DNA of 64,000 nucleotides from an uncultured Sphingomonadaceae bacterium (lineage in GTDB: Bacteria > Pseudomonadota > Alphaproteobacteria > Sphingomonadales > Sphingomonadaceae). Under the pieces are notes generated by a model. That model was given only the letters and a program-made list of their open reading frames with translations, did not search any database and was not told the DNA's origin. Numbering within the stretch: the first letter of the stretch is position 1; each line of letters starts with the position of its first letter. A program made the position numbers and the translations under genes. This document shows, piece after piece, positions 8,591 through 17,071 of the stretch. The stretch is from the NCBI GenBank assembly GCA_947489315.1, contig CANLCX010000005.1, positions 1-64,000 on the forward strand, in the 5' to 3' direction.

Positions 8591-9259
8591 ATGTCAGATA
8601 AGACTTCCGCCTCGATCAAGTCCACTGCGTCCAATAAGGCATTGGGGCGTCCGGTCGATACGGCCAAGAGTGCGATCATATTGGACGCGGCGCGCCATGA
8701 GTTTTTCAATATCGGCTTTGCCCAATCCAGCATCGAATCCATCGCCGCGCGCGCCGGTGTTTCCAAGGTGACGGTCTATAACCGGTTCAAAACCAAGGAA
8801 GCCCTGTTTGCCGCGGCGGTCGGCAATGAATGTGCTGTGATGCGCAAAGCTCTGTCTGTCGAAGCCACGGCAGGTGGCAGCATAAGGGAGCGGCTGGTTC
8901 ATTTCGGCATGGAAATGGTCGCGTTCCTATGGCGCGATGAGATGGTCCGCTTTGAACGGCATCTTGCGGTCGAGGTGGAGCATAATCCGGAAATCGGGCT
9001 GCTATTCCTCGACGCCGGACCACGCCGGCTGCATCAGGCACTGTCGCATTTGCTGGACGAAGCGGTAGAGGCGGGCGAGTTGCAGATTGATGATACTGAA
9101 CAGGCGGCGGAACATCTGTCCGGCATGATCAAGGGACTCGCCGATCTGGAACGCCGCTTCGGTGCCAACATCTCGCAGGCCAAAATACCGGACCCCAAAG
9201 CCAAGAAACGGGTAAACAGTGCCGTGGACCTGTTCCTCAAAAGCTACCGTAACGACTGA
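8591..9259 (+). CDS. TetR/AcrR family transcriptional regulator
   Basis: 222 residues. N-terminal helix-turn-helix domain at about 25-75 with the diagnostic stretch SSIESIAARAGVSKVTVYNR, followed by KTKEALF. The C-terminal half is an AefR-like ligand domain (FERHLAVEVEHNPEIGLLFL). Start chosen at ATG 8591; ATG 8579 would add four residues. Divergent from the DevCAB-like exporter, with an inverted repeat between the two, so the likely role is local repression of that exporter in response to an exported or toxic compound. The inducer is unknown. Confidence 0.92.
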   Translation: MSDKTSASIKSTASNKALGRPVDTAKSAIILDAARHEFFNIGFAQSSIESIAARAGVSKVTVYNRFKTKEALFAAAVGNECAVMRKALSVEATAGGSIRERLVHFGMEMVAFLWRDEMVRFERHLAVEVEHNPEIGLLFLDAGPRRLHQALSHLLDEAVEAGELQIDDTEQAAEHLSGMIKGLADLERRFGANISQAKIPDPKAKKRVNSAVDLFLKSYRND

Positions 9260-9488
9260 AAAGCTGTAACGGGGTCAATCGATATGAGCATGGGTTCTAT
9301 CGTTACCATCAGGAATTTTTGTGAAATAGAGTGAGATTTATTTGGATAAACTGTCACCGTAATTGCATTCCAGTGTAGGCTGTGGCCGCAAAACAGTTGA
9401 ATAAATGGGGGCAGATACGTTTTCGTAGACACTTAATCTCGTTATGTCCGCTTTAGCGATATAACGGATATTCTAACAGCACCTGCTT

Positions 9489-9966
9489 TTAAATTGTTGC
9501 GGGTGCGCATTTGGCTAACCCTAATGTTGAGCCTAATCGTTTGCTATCAGCAATAGTGACATCTTCAATCTTGCTGATTTCGTCATAAACCTTTTAGGGA
9601 AGGGGGCTCCTCGTATAATATCTCAATCGAACCATTGAGATAAACTGCTGGCGCAGAGTTTCTGGTGAAATTTTGATCTGATGGCGTTGCTCTAGTTTCT
9701 CTGAAGCAAATTTGGGACCAAAGTCTGGGTAATGCTCTTTCATCAGCTCGGTTATTATCGTTCGCTTAGCAGGAGATCGTTTTTTCCAAGTCTGCCTGAC
9801 CGTATTTTTGGAAATTTCTAATACGTCTGTAGGTTTGAGGTTTGGAATATCCTGTCGAAGCCATAAGGCTTGTTAAGTTAATCTCTTTTACCCAAAACGA
9901 TCATATCGCTTTGGCTTCATAGGATTCTTCGTCGTCAATTATCTCAATTTGAATATCATCATCCAT
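9489..9966 (-). pseudogene. Decayed ISNCY/IS1202-type transposase N-terminus
   Basis: On the minus strand a good ribosome site (gaggaggtccat) precedes ATG 9966, which opens MDDDIQIEIIDDEESYEAKA. An in-frame TGA at 9901-9903 follows, then the same frame continues with TSLMASTGYSKPQTYRRI and NFQKYGQADLEK. At a run of six A the meaning jumps to the next frame: KRSPAKRTIITELMKEHYPD, then FGPKFASEKLEQRHQIKISP and ETLRQQFI. 'HYxDFGPxxAxEKLxxxHxIxxSxETLR' is characteristic of the N-terminal region of ISNCY/IS1202-group transposases. The frame stops at 9594; no DDE catalytic domain follows. In-frame after that stop lies a further 34-codon coding-like stretch ending at 9489, of unknown origin. Confidence 0.7.
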
Positions 9967-10250
9967 ATGGACCTCCTCGAAGAAAAGGACGGAATTACTT
10001 TCGCGCATAAGATGAGTTTCATTCCTAAATGGGAGAACCGTCTCATTTGTAACTGGGTTTCACAATAAATTAGATTGATAATATATATTATGTTAAATTA
10101 ATCTTGTCTGGCGCTTGCTGGTTGTGTCGCTAACACCTATTTACTGGAATACGTCGCTTTTCTTGATCAAGGTTGATAATTTTGAACATGCAATTTCCAG
10201 AATTACACTTAAGGACCGGAATTTCAAATCATGTGGTACTTTCACAAACA

Positions 10251-10297
10251 TTGTTTAAACGTTGTCGAAGTCACATTCAAAAATTTTGTTTAAACGA
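10251..10297. repeat. Direct repeat ttgtttaaacg, two copies
   Basis: Identical 11-base units at 10251-10261 and 10287-10297, start-to-start distance 36 bases, each containing the palindrome gtttaaac. They lie about 380-425 bases upstream of the porin gene in AT-rich DNA. They could be a regulator-binding pair; no binding protein is implied by the sequence. Confidence 0.35.
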
Positions 10298-10398
10298 AAG
10301 TTTAGACAGGTCCGGTTTGCTTTTCCTCCGGTGTTAGTATTACATCGGGTGAAGCTATCAAAGCCTCTGCCCCCTTATCATACAAAGCTTTGTTTAGA

Positions 10399-10430
10399 TT
10401 GACATATACACTATTAGGATAGTGTAATTA
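10399..10430 (+). promoter_or_regulatory. Promoter-like element with operator palindrome
   Basis: A perfect sigma70 -35 box ttgaca (10399-10404) is followed at once by the perfect inverted repeat acactat-tagg-atagtgt (10408-10425), which spans the spacer, and by an AT-rich stretch (taatta) usable as a poor -10 element at loose spacing. Orientation suits transcription of the porin/arc operon about 250 bases downstream. Whether the palindrome is an operator or a small hairpin cannot be told by eye. Confidence 0.35.
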
Positions 10431-10676
10431 TTCAGCAAGCACCCCTCCCCTAAAGATACAAAATGAGACAATAACGCTCTCGCGGCTATCAAGGCCTATC
10501 AATTAGTGAAGCTGCGACCAGCACGGTCAAGTTGGTTGCAGAACACATAGCGTTGCTGTTGGAGCAAAAGACGTCGTTTCCCACCAACCAGAATCAGTAA
10601 GACCACCTATGTGGCAATACATATTTATTGGAATAATCGAATATTTTACATCGTACGCGAAAGGTGATTTCTGGCG

Positions 10677-12044
10677 ATGTATTCTCAAAAAACTGGCGTA
10701 TTTTGCAACCAAATTTTGGTACTTGGTGAGCGGCGATCAGCTGTTTTTATTGGCTCCTTAATAGCCGCTTCCAGCCTAGCGACTACCACACCAGCATTTG
10801 CAGAAGAAAAAATATATGAAAGTGACACGATTGAAGTCAGCGTCGCCCTAGATGCCAAAATGGCCCTGGTCACACAAAAAAATGCCTGGTTCGGCGAAGA
10901 TGTTGCTAATATTGGTGTAGAGACCGACAGCTGGGCAGAGTTTTCGGCCGAACCGCAATTGAAAGTTTCCTTGCCCAATATTTTCGGCGGCGAACTATAT
11001 GGTGCGGTTTCTGTTGTTGGCAGCAAGACCTTTGGCGAAAGCGCGGACGGCATTGGTGCGGGCCTTGATGATCCCGGCGAAGTCACGCTGGAAAAATTCT
11101 ATGCTGGTTGGAAACGCGAATTTGCCGACGGAAATTTCGTCGAACTGATCGGCGGCAATTTTAACTATCAGATTGGCACCGGTTTTCTGATTATAGATGG
11201 CGGAAATGACGGCGGTGACCGCGGCGCATTTTATCTCGGTCCGCGCTCCGCAGCCCGCAGAAGCGGTTTGATCCGCACGAAAGTGGAAGACTTGTTGGTC
11301 GAAGCTTTTTATCTGCAGAATAATCCCAGACGCGACAGCGTTGAAGGCACCCTCGCCGGGGTTAATATGGAATATGATTTCACTGACAAAATCAAACTCG
11401 GTGCAACCTATATTCGCGTTGTTGATGTAGATGGCGGACAATTAGGTTCCGTTGCAGAAGAACTCAGCACCTATGATTTCCGGGCCAGCATCGGTTTAAC
11501 CGAGACATTCACATTATCAGGTGAATATGCATTCCAGCGCGGTCAAGATTTTTTCCAGGGAGAAGGTTGGTATATCCAGGCCGAAAACAGATTTAAGAGC
11601 CTTCCGCTTTCACCAACTCTGACCTATCGCTATGCGTCGGTAAGTGGCGACGATCCGGCGACCGCTGCCTATGAAAAATTTGAACCGTTGGCCTATGGTT
11701 TCACTGACTATGGCCAATGGTATCAGGGTGAGATTGTCGGCAACTGGATCTTCGACAATTCCAACCAAAATACCCATTTGATCAAATTGGCAGCTCCTGT
11801 GGCTTCAGCTGTAACCGTGACGGGTGCTTGGCTAAATATCAGTATCGATGAACCTGCGGACCTCGGCATTACCGATGATGATTTCGGCGATGAGTTCAAT
11901 ATCTTCGTTGATTGGGAAGTGAACGACAACCTGTTCCTGTCGGCCTCAGCTGCGCTCACTTTGCCGGGCGAAGCGGCAAAGCAGTTTACCGGAGGTAACG
12001 ATAACTGGGCGCATTTCTTGCTGTTCGCCAGCTTTTCATTTTAA
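10677..12044 (+). CDS. Outer-membrane porin, alginate-export/OprD-like barrel, arc operon
   Basis: 455 residues. A signal peptide with a long N-region precedes the hydrophobic core and the cleavage site TTPAFAEE. The mature part is a beta-barrel: alternating aromatic/polar strands throughout, acidic loops (DGGNDGGDRGAFYLG), and a C-terminal strand ending in Phe (HFLLFASFSF) as expected for Bam-dependent outer-membrane proteins. It is followed after 11 bases by a YfcC-type carrier and then arcABC, all co-oriented. That position suggests it admits arginine or related amino acids through the outer membrane for the pathway; the substrate is inference from context. Confidence 0.8.
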   Translation: MYSQKTGVFCNQILVLGERRSAVFIGSLIAASSLATTTPAFAEEKIYESDTIEVSVALDAKMALVTQKNAWFGEDVANIGVETDSWAEFSAEPQLKVSLPNIFGGELYGAVSVVGSKTFGESADGIGAGLDDPGEVTLEKFYAGWKREFADGNFVELIGGNFNYQIGTGFLIIDGGNDGGDRGAFYLGPRSAARRSGLIRTKVEDLLVEAFYLQNNPRRDSVEGTLAGVNMEYDFTDKIKLGATYIRVVDVDGGQLGSVAEELSTYDFRASIGLTETFTLSGEYAFQRGQDFFQGEGWYIQAENRFKSLPLSPTLTYRYASVSGDDPATAAYEKFEPLAYGFTDYGQWYQGEIVGNWIFDNSNQNTHLIKLAAPVASAVTVTGAWLNISIDEPADLGITDDDFGDEFNIFVDWEVNDNLFLSASAALTLPGEAAKQFTGGNDNWAHFLLFASFSF

Positions 12045-12055
12045 GGAGATTGAAT

Positions 12056-13495
12056 ATGTCCGATACAACGGATCCCGGCGAAACAAAAAAAGGTTTTCAA
12101 TTTCCCACCGCATATAGCATTTTATTCGCCCTGATCGCCTTGGTTGCAGCAGCAACCTGGTTGATACCCGCTGGCCAATATGAACGAGTCCAGAATATCG
12201 AATTGGACAAAGCGGTTCCTGTCCCCGGCACCTATGCGCCGGTCGATGCCAATCCCCAGTCTATCGTCGATGTTTTTTTGGCGCCAATTGGCGGCTTTTA
12301 CAATCCCGATAGCTATGAGGCGGCGGCCATTGACGTTGCCCTTTTCGTCATCGTGATCGGCGGATTTTTGGGCGTCGTAACAAAAACCGGTGCCATTGAC
12401 GCCGCAATCACACGAGCGATGGAAAAACTAAAGGGTCGGGAAAATTGGATGATCCCGATATTAATGGCTTTTTTCGCAGCCGGCGGAACAACTTATGGGA
12501 TGGCCGAAGAATCCTTGGCTTTCTATTCCCTGCTCATACCCGTCATGCTGGCTGCACGTTATGACTCGGTTGTCGCGGTGGCCGTGATTTTATTGGGAGC
12601 CGGTATCGGTGTTATGGGATCAACCATAAACCCGTTCGCAACCGTCATTGCGTCCAATGCCGCCGGTATTGCTTTTACGGACGGACTAATGCTGCGGTTT
12701 TTCCTTTTGCTGGCGGGTTGGTTGATCTGTGTCATCTATGTGATGCGATACGCCGCGCGTGTGAAAGCTGATCCCTCACGATCGATTAACGCTGACAGAC
12801 GCGCCGACATCGAGAAACGGTTTCCCAGCGACAATACAGGCGATGACCATCTCCCCCTGACACCGACCAGGATCATTGTGTTGATCATTTTTGCATTGAC
12901 CTTCGCGGTAATGATTTGGGGTGTATCGTCTCAGGAATGGTGGATGGCAAAAATGTCTGCCCTGTTCATCGCATCCTCTATTTTGATCGGACTGGTCAGC
13001 TGGATGGGCGAAGAAGGATTTATCGATTCTTTCATGGATGGCGCGCGCGATTTGCTCGGCGTGGCGTTGGTCATTGGCATCGCCCGCGGCATCGTGGTGA
13101 TCATGGATGCCGGCAATATTACCGACACGATCCTCCATACCGGCGAGAACAGCTTGGCCGGTCTTTCCGGTGTCGGTTTCATCAATATGATGTTCGGGAT
13201 AGAAGTGGCGCTTTCGTTTTTCGTTCCCTCATCATCAGGGCTTGCGGTGCTCACGATGCCGATCATGGCGCCCTTGGCCGATTTCTCTGAGGTCAGCCGC
13301 GACCTCGTCGTCACCGCTTATCAATCTGCCAACGGACTTGTTAATCTGATCAATCCGACATTCGCTGTGGTGATGGGTGGACTCGCTATTGGCGGAGTTC
13401 CCTATGATCGCTGGTTGAAGTTCATGTGGCCCTTATTGCTCATACTAACGCTGCTCATCATGGGAGCATTGAGCGTTGCGGTCATGATTGGCTGA
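12056..13495 (+). CDS. YfcC-family carrier, probable arginine/ornithine exchanger
   Basis: 479-residue polytopic inner-membrane protein with about 12 hydrophobic segments. It opens MSDTTDPGETKKG followed by the typical YfcC entry (TAYSILFALIALVAAATWLI, PAGQYERV). Conserved-looking polar motifs are GMAEESLAFYSLLIPVM, GAGIGVMGSTINPFATVIAS and SSSGLAVLTMPIMAPLADF. Members of this family act as arginine/ornithine antiporters beside arc genes in other bacteria, and the location between the porin and arcA fits the ArcD role. Start at ATG 12056 because aaggagattgaat directly precedes it. Single carrier; no APC-type ArcD is present. Confidence 0.85.
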   Translation: MSDTTDPGETKKGFQFPTAYSILFALIALVAAATWLIPAGQYERVQNIELDKAVPVPGTYAPVDANPQSIVDVFLAPIGGFYNPDSYEAAAIDVALFVIVIGGFLGVVTKTGAIDAAITRAMEKLKGRENWMIPILMAFFAAGGTTYGMAEESLAFYSLLIPVMLAARYDSVVAVAVILLGAGIGVMGSTINPFATVIASNAAGIAFTDGLMLRFFLLLAGWLICVIYVMRYAARVKADPSRSINADRRADIEKRFPSDNTGDDHLPLTPTRIIVLIIFALTFAVMIWGVSSQEWWMAKMSALFIASSILIGLVSWMGEEGFIDSFMDGARDLLGVALVIGIARGIVVIMDAGNITDTILHTGENSLAGLSGVGFINMMFGIEVALSFFVPSSSGLAVLTMPIMAPLADFSEVSRDLVVTAYQSANGLVNLINPTFAVVMGGLAIGGVPYDRWLKFMWPLLLILTLLIMGALSVAVMIG

Positions 13496-13559
13496 TGGCC
13501 CGCAATGAAAGAACTCGTCCATCCAACTTCCCCCAACCCACAGTTTAATGGAGATAGAA

Positions 13560-14789
13560 ATGACAGGCTTTGGCGTTTATTCTGAAATTGGAAAACTTCG
13601 TAAAGTTATCACATGTCAGCCAGGCCTTGCCCACGCGCGCCTGACTCCGGCGAATGCTGCAGAACTTCTTTACGATGATGTTTTGTGGGTGCAGCAAGCG
13701 CGCACCGACCATGCTGATTTTCGTATGAAAATGCAAAACCACGATGTGTTGGTGTACGAATTCCACGATCTGCTCAAAGAAACGGTCAAAATCAAAGCGG
13801 CAAGAGACTGGATTTTGGATCGCCGGATTACCGAAAATCATGTTGGTATCGGTATGCTCAGCGAACTGCACGGTTGGCTGGCCGAAATGGCGGCAGAACA
13901 GCTCGCCATTTACCTCATCGGCGGCATCACGGTTCATGACCTTCCCTTTAAACCTGCTGGTATGTTCGGTAGCTATCTTGGTCCGGACGGTTTTGTCCTG
14001 CCCCCTCTGCCAAACACCCAATTCCCGCGCGATAATAGTTGCTGGATTGGCGGCGGTCTGACACTCAATCCCATGTATTGGCCGGCACGACGACCAGAAA
14101 CATTGTTGCTGGCGGCTGTATATAAATTTCATCCCGAATTTGCTGACGGTGATTTTAAAATCTGGTGGGGTGATCCAGACGTAGATCACGGGCCCGCGAC
14201 GGCGGAGGGCGGCGATGTCATGCCCTGGGGAAATGACACGGTGCTGATCGGTATGGGGGAACGGACCACGCCGCAGGCCGTCGGTCAAATCGCCAAGTCG
14301 CTATTTGCCAATGAAGCCGCGACCCGGGTGGTTGCCTGCCAAATGCCGCGATCGCGGGCGACCATGCATTTGGATACCGTATTTTCCCATTGCGACCGGG
14401 ATGTCGTGACCGCTTTTGTTGACGTTTGTGATGAAATCAAATGCTACAGCCTGCGTCCGGGCGACAGCGCCGCGACAATAGATATTCGCGAAGAACCAGG
14501 TCATTTATTCGAAATCGCTGCAGAATGCCTCGGCATCAAAAAGCTCAATGTCGTTCAAACTGGCGGCGATTCCTTCCAGCAGGAACGCGAACAGTGGGAC
14601 GACGGAAATAATGTCGTCGCACTGAAGCCTGGCGTTGTCATCGCTTATGATCGCAACACCTATACCAACACATTGCTCAGGAAGGCTGGCGTAGAGGTTA
14701 TCACTATCGCTGGCTCTGAACTGGGGCGCGGACGCGGCGGCGGGCATTGCATGACCTGCCCGGTTTGGCGTGATCCAGTTGAATATTAG
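13560..14789 (+). CDS. arcA: Arginine deiminase
   Basis: Converts L-arginine to L-citrulline and ammonia in the cytoplasm, first step of the ADI pathway. 409 residues, the usual size. The family opening [18 protein letters not shown] is followed by [18 protein letters not shown], the guanidino-substrate region [25 protein letters not shown] (catalytic His) and the nucleophile Cys397 in [17 protein letters not shown] at the C-terminus. Start at ATG 13560, preceded by ggagatagaa; ATG 13548 would overlap that ribosome site. Lies 64 bases downstream of the carrier gene and 37 upstream of arcB. Confidence 0.95.
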   Translation: MTGFGVYSEIGKLRKVITCQPGLAHARLTPANAAELLYDDVLWVQQARTDHADFRMKMQNHDVLVYEFHDLLKETVKIKAARDWILDRRITENHVGIGMLSELHGWLAEMAAEQLAIYLIGGITVHDLPFKPAGMFGSYLGPDGFVLPPLPNTQFPRDNSCWIGGGLTLNPMYWPARRPETLLLAAVYKFHPEFADGDFKIWWGDPDVDHGPATAEGGDVMPWGNDTVLIGMGERTTPQAVGQIAKSLFANEAATRVVACQMPRSRATMHLDTVFSHCDRDVVTAFVDVCDEIKCYSLRPGDSAATIDIREEPGHLFEIAAECLGIKKLNVVQTGGDSFQQEREQWDDGNNVVALKPGVVIAYDRNTYTNTLLRKAGVEVITIAGSELGRGRGGGHCMTCPVWRDPVEY

Positions 14790-14826
14790 AACCTTCTTCT
14801 TCCCAGAAATATAAGGATATTGAAAA

Positions 14827-15828
14827 ATGGCTTATAATCTCAAAGGTCGCAGCTTTCTGAAGCTGCTTGATTTTGACCAACGCGCTGTCGCTTATTTGCT
14901 CGATCTGTCCCGTGATCTGAAACGCGCAAAATATGCCGGCAGTGAACGCCCCTTGCTGACGGGAAAGAACATCTGCCTTATCTTTGAAAAAGCATCCACG
15001 CGGACAATGTGCGCGTTCGAAGTGGCAGCAATGGATCAGGGCGCCGGCGTAACCTATCTCGGTCCCAGCGGTTCTCATATTGGTCACAAGGAGTCGATGA
15101 AAGATACAGCCCGGGTGTTGGGCCGTATGTACGATGCGATTGAGTATCGCGGCTTTTCACAAGACACGGTTCGGGAGCTATCCGACTATGCTGGCGTACC
15201 GGTGTTTAATGGATTGACCGACGAATTCCATCCAACCCAGATGCTCGCTGACCTGCTGACAATGCGTGAACATGCTGGCAAGCCGCTGAGCGAAATTTCC
15301 TATGCCTTTGTTGGCGACGCGAGCAGTAATATGGGACATTCCCTGATGATTGCTGGTTGCCTCATGGGGATGGATGTCCGCCTCGCAAGTCCCAAGGCCA
15401 ATTGGCCCGCCAAGGAATATGTGACAGCTGCAAAAGAACTCGCATCCCAATATGGAGCGAAACTCACAATTACCGAAGATGCAGAGGCAGCCGTGAAAGG
15501 CTGCGATTTTGTCCATACTGACGTCTGGGTGTCCATGGGAGAACCCGATGATGTCTGGGAGGAGCGGATAAAACTGTTGCAGCCTTATCAGGTCAATCAA
15601 AAGTTGATGGACGCGACCGGCAAAGCCAGCAGCAAATTTATGCACTGCCTGCCCGCATTCCACAATGCAGAAACCCAGGTCGGTCAAGAGATGCTGCGTA
15701 AATTTGGTATTTCAGAAATGGAAGTGACTGATGAGGTGTTCGAATCGGCCGCGGGCATTCAATTTGAGCAAGCAGAAAACAGGCTTCATACGATCAAGGC
15801 TATTCTTGTCGCCACATTAGGACATTGA
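14827..15828 (+). CDS. arcB: Ornithine carbamoyltransferase, catabolic context
   Basis: Cleaves citrulline with phosphate to ornithine and carbamoyl phosphate, here in the catabolic direction judging from its neighbours. 333 residues, the length of catabolic ArcB enzymes. Carbamoyl-phosphate loop STRT at 57-60 ([13 protein letters not shown]), then [34 protein letters not shown], and the catalytic HCLPAFH with Cys274. A good ribosome site (aaggatattgaaaa) precedes ATG 14827. Its stop lies 2 bases before the arcC start. Confidence 0.95.
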   Translation: MAYNLKGRSFLKLLDFDQRAVAYLLDLSRDLKRAKYAGSERPLLTGKNICLIFEKASTRTMCAFEVAAMDQGAGVTYLGPSGSHIGHKESMKDTARVLGRMYDAIEYRGFSQDTVRELSDYAGVPVFNGLTDEFHPTQMLADLLTMREHAGKPLSEISYAFVGDASSNMGHSLMIAGCLMGMDVRLASPKANWPAKEYVTAAKELASQYGAKLTITEDAEAAVKGCDFVHTDVWVSMGEPDDVWEERIKLLQPYQVNQKLMDATGKASSKFMHCLPAFHNAETQVGQEMLRKFGISEMEVTDEVFESAAGIQFEQAENRLHTIKAILVATLGH

Positions 15829-15830
15829 AG

Positions 15831-16763
15831 ATGCGTATCGTAATCGCGTTGGGCGGAAATGCTCTGCTTCGCCGCGGCCAAAATCTGACTGCCGAAAATC
15901 AACGCATCAATATGCGAACAGCAGCAGCAGCATTGGCCCCGATTGCTATGGACCACGAATTGGTCATTTCCCATGGTAACGGACCACAGGTAGGCCTGCT
16001 TGCGCTTCAAGGCGCGGCCTATAAACCAGATGAAGCTTTTCCGCTGGATATACTCGGAGCACAAACCGAAGGTATGATAGGCTATATGATCGAGCAGGAA
16101 GTGAGTAATTTTCTGCCCGCTGAAAAACCACTGGCGACCTTGCTGACGATGATCGAAGTTGATGCTCTTGATCCAGCCTTCAAGGATCCAAGCAAATTTG
16201 TCGGCCCGGTTTATGACCAAGCCAAGGCGAGCATATTAGCCGAGGAGAAAGGGTGGGCGATCAAGAAAGATGGCGACAAGTGGCGCCGCGTCGTCCCATC
16301 GCCCTTACCGAAGCGGATTTTTGATATACGTCCCATAAAATGGCTGTTGGAGCATGAAACGGTTGTCATTTGCGCTGGGGGCGGCGGGATACCGGTTCGC
16401 TATGACGAAAATGGCAAACTAGAGGGTGTAGAAGCCGTCATCGATAAAGATTTCGCCAGCGAGCTGCTCTCGCGCAATCTGGATGCCGATTTGTTTATCA
16501 TGGCAACGGACGTCGACGGCGTCTATCTCAACTGGAATTCTCCGCAGCAGCAAAAAATCAGACGCACTTCCGTCACGGAAATAAGAAAGCACGACTTCCC
16601 GGCAGGGTCCATGGGCCCCAAAGTTGAAGCAGCGTGCCAATTTGTAGAACAAACCGGCAAAAAAGCGGCGATTGGCAATTTGACAGATATCCAGCATATC
16701 CTGAACGGAACCAAAGGAACCACGATTCAAGCAGACGGGGAAGCAATGCGTTTCTATCGCTAG
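15831..16763 (+). CDS. arcC: Carbamate kinase
   Basis: Transfers phosphate from carbamoyl phosphate to ADP, giving ATP, ammonia and CO2; the energy-yielding step of the pathway. 310 residues, standard length. Amino-acid-kinase fold with [15 protein letters not shown] at the N-terminus, [15 protein letters not shown] at about 50, the [17 protein letters not shown] segment, [17 protein letters not shown], and the C-terminal [20 protein letters not shown] plus AIGNLTD. Start at ATG 15831 (aggacattgaag upstream); the frame also has TTG 15825 overlapping the arcB stop. Last gene of the operon. Confidence 0.95.
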   Translation: MRIVIALGGNALLRRGQNLTAENQRINMRTAAAALAPIAMDHELVISHGNGPQVGLLALQGAAYKPDEAFPLDILGAQTEGMIGYMIEQEVSNFLPAEKPLATLLTMIEVDALDPAFKDPSKFVGPVYDQAKASILAEEKGWAIKKDGDKWRRVVPSPLPKRIFDIRPIKWLLEHETVVICAGGGGIPVRYDENGKLEGVEAVIDKDFASELLSRNLDADLFIMATDVDGVYLNWNSPQQQKIRRTSVTEIRKHDFPAGSMGPKVEAACQFVEQTGKKAAIGNLTDIQHILNGTKGTTIQADGEAMRFYR

Positions 16764-17071
16764 ATGAACATCATATGGGTCGCATATTCGAAGAAACATT
16801 TGTCAAAACGCAGGATAATTGATCATCGCCATTTGCGGTGTTAATCCGGACAAAAGCGTTTTTCTGCGATCAAGGCAGGCACTATTCGCTATTCAAATTT
16901 CGTTGCGCAAGTCAAAATCCATGATCGCTACTAGGTAAGAATACGTAATTTGTTTTACCGATATTCCGTGCGACGGACTTTTTGTATAAAGAAGCCCTTG
17001 AAAATTCAGGTAATTTGAGTGACCTGGTACGAATATATGAGACACTGGTTCGACCTTTAGGATCAAACGCA

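Larger units (their letters stand above)
9260..10676. other. AT-rich intergenic region with mobile-element debris
   Basis: About 1.4 kb without an intact gene. It contains a degraded repeat-like motif (tatgtccgcttt at 9444-9455), a broken transposase (9489-9966), direct repeats of ttgtttaaacg (10251-10261 and 10287-10297) and a promoter-like palindrome (10408-10425) ahead of the porin/arc operon. It is clearly more AT-rich than its flanks. Confidence 0.6.

Noticed and set aside
10160-10180. ttgatcaaggttgataa as an FNR box for the arc operon
   Set aside because: Half-sites are in the wrong orientation or spacing for TTGAT-N4-ATCAA.
16780-16870. Terminator after arcC
   Set aside because: Only a weak hairpin without a proper T-run; not supportable.
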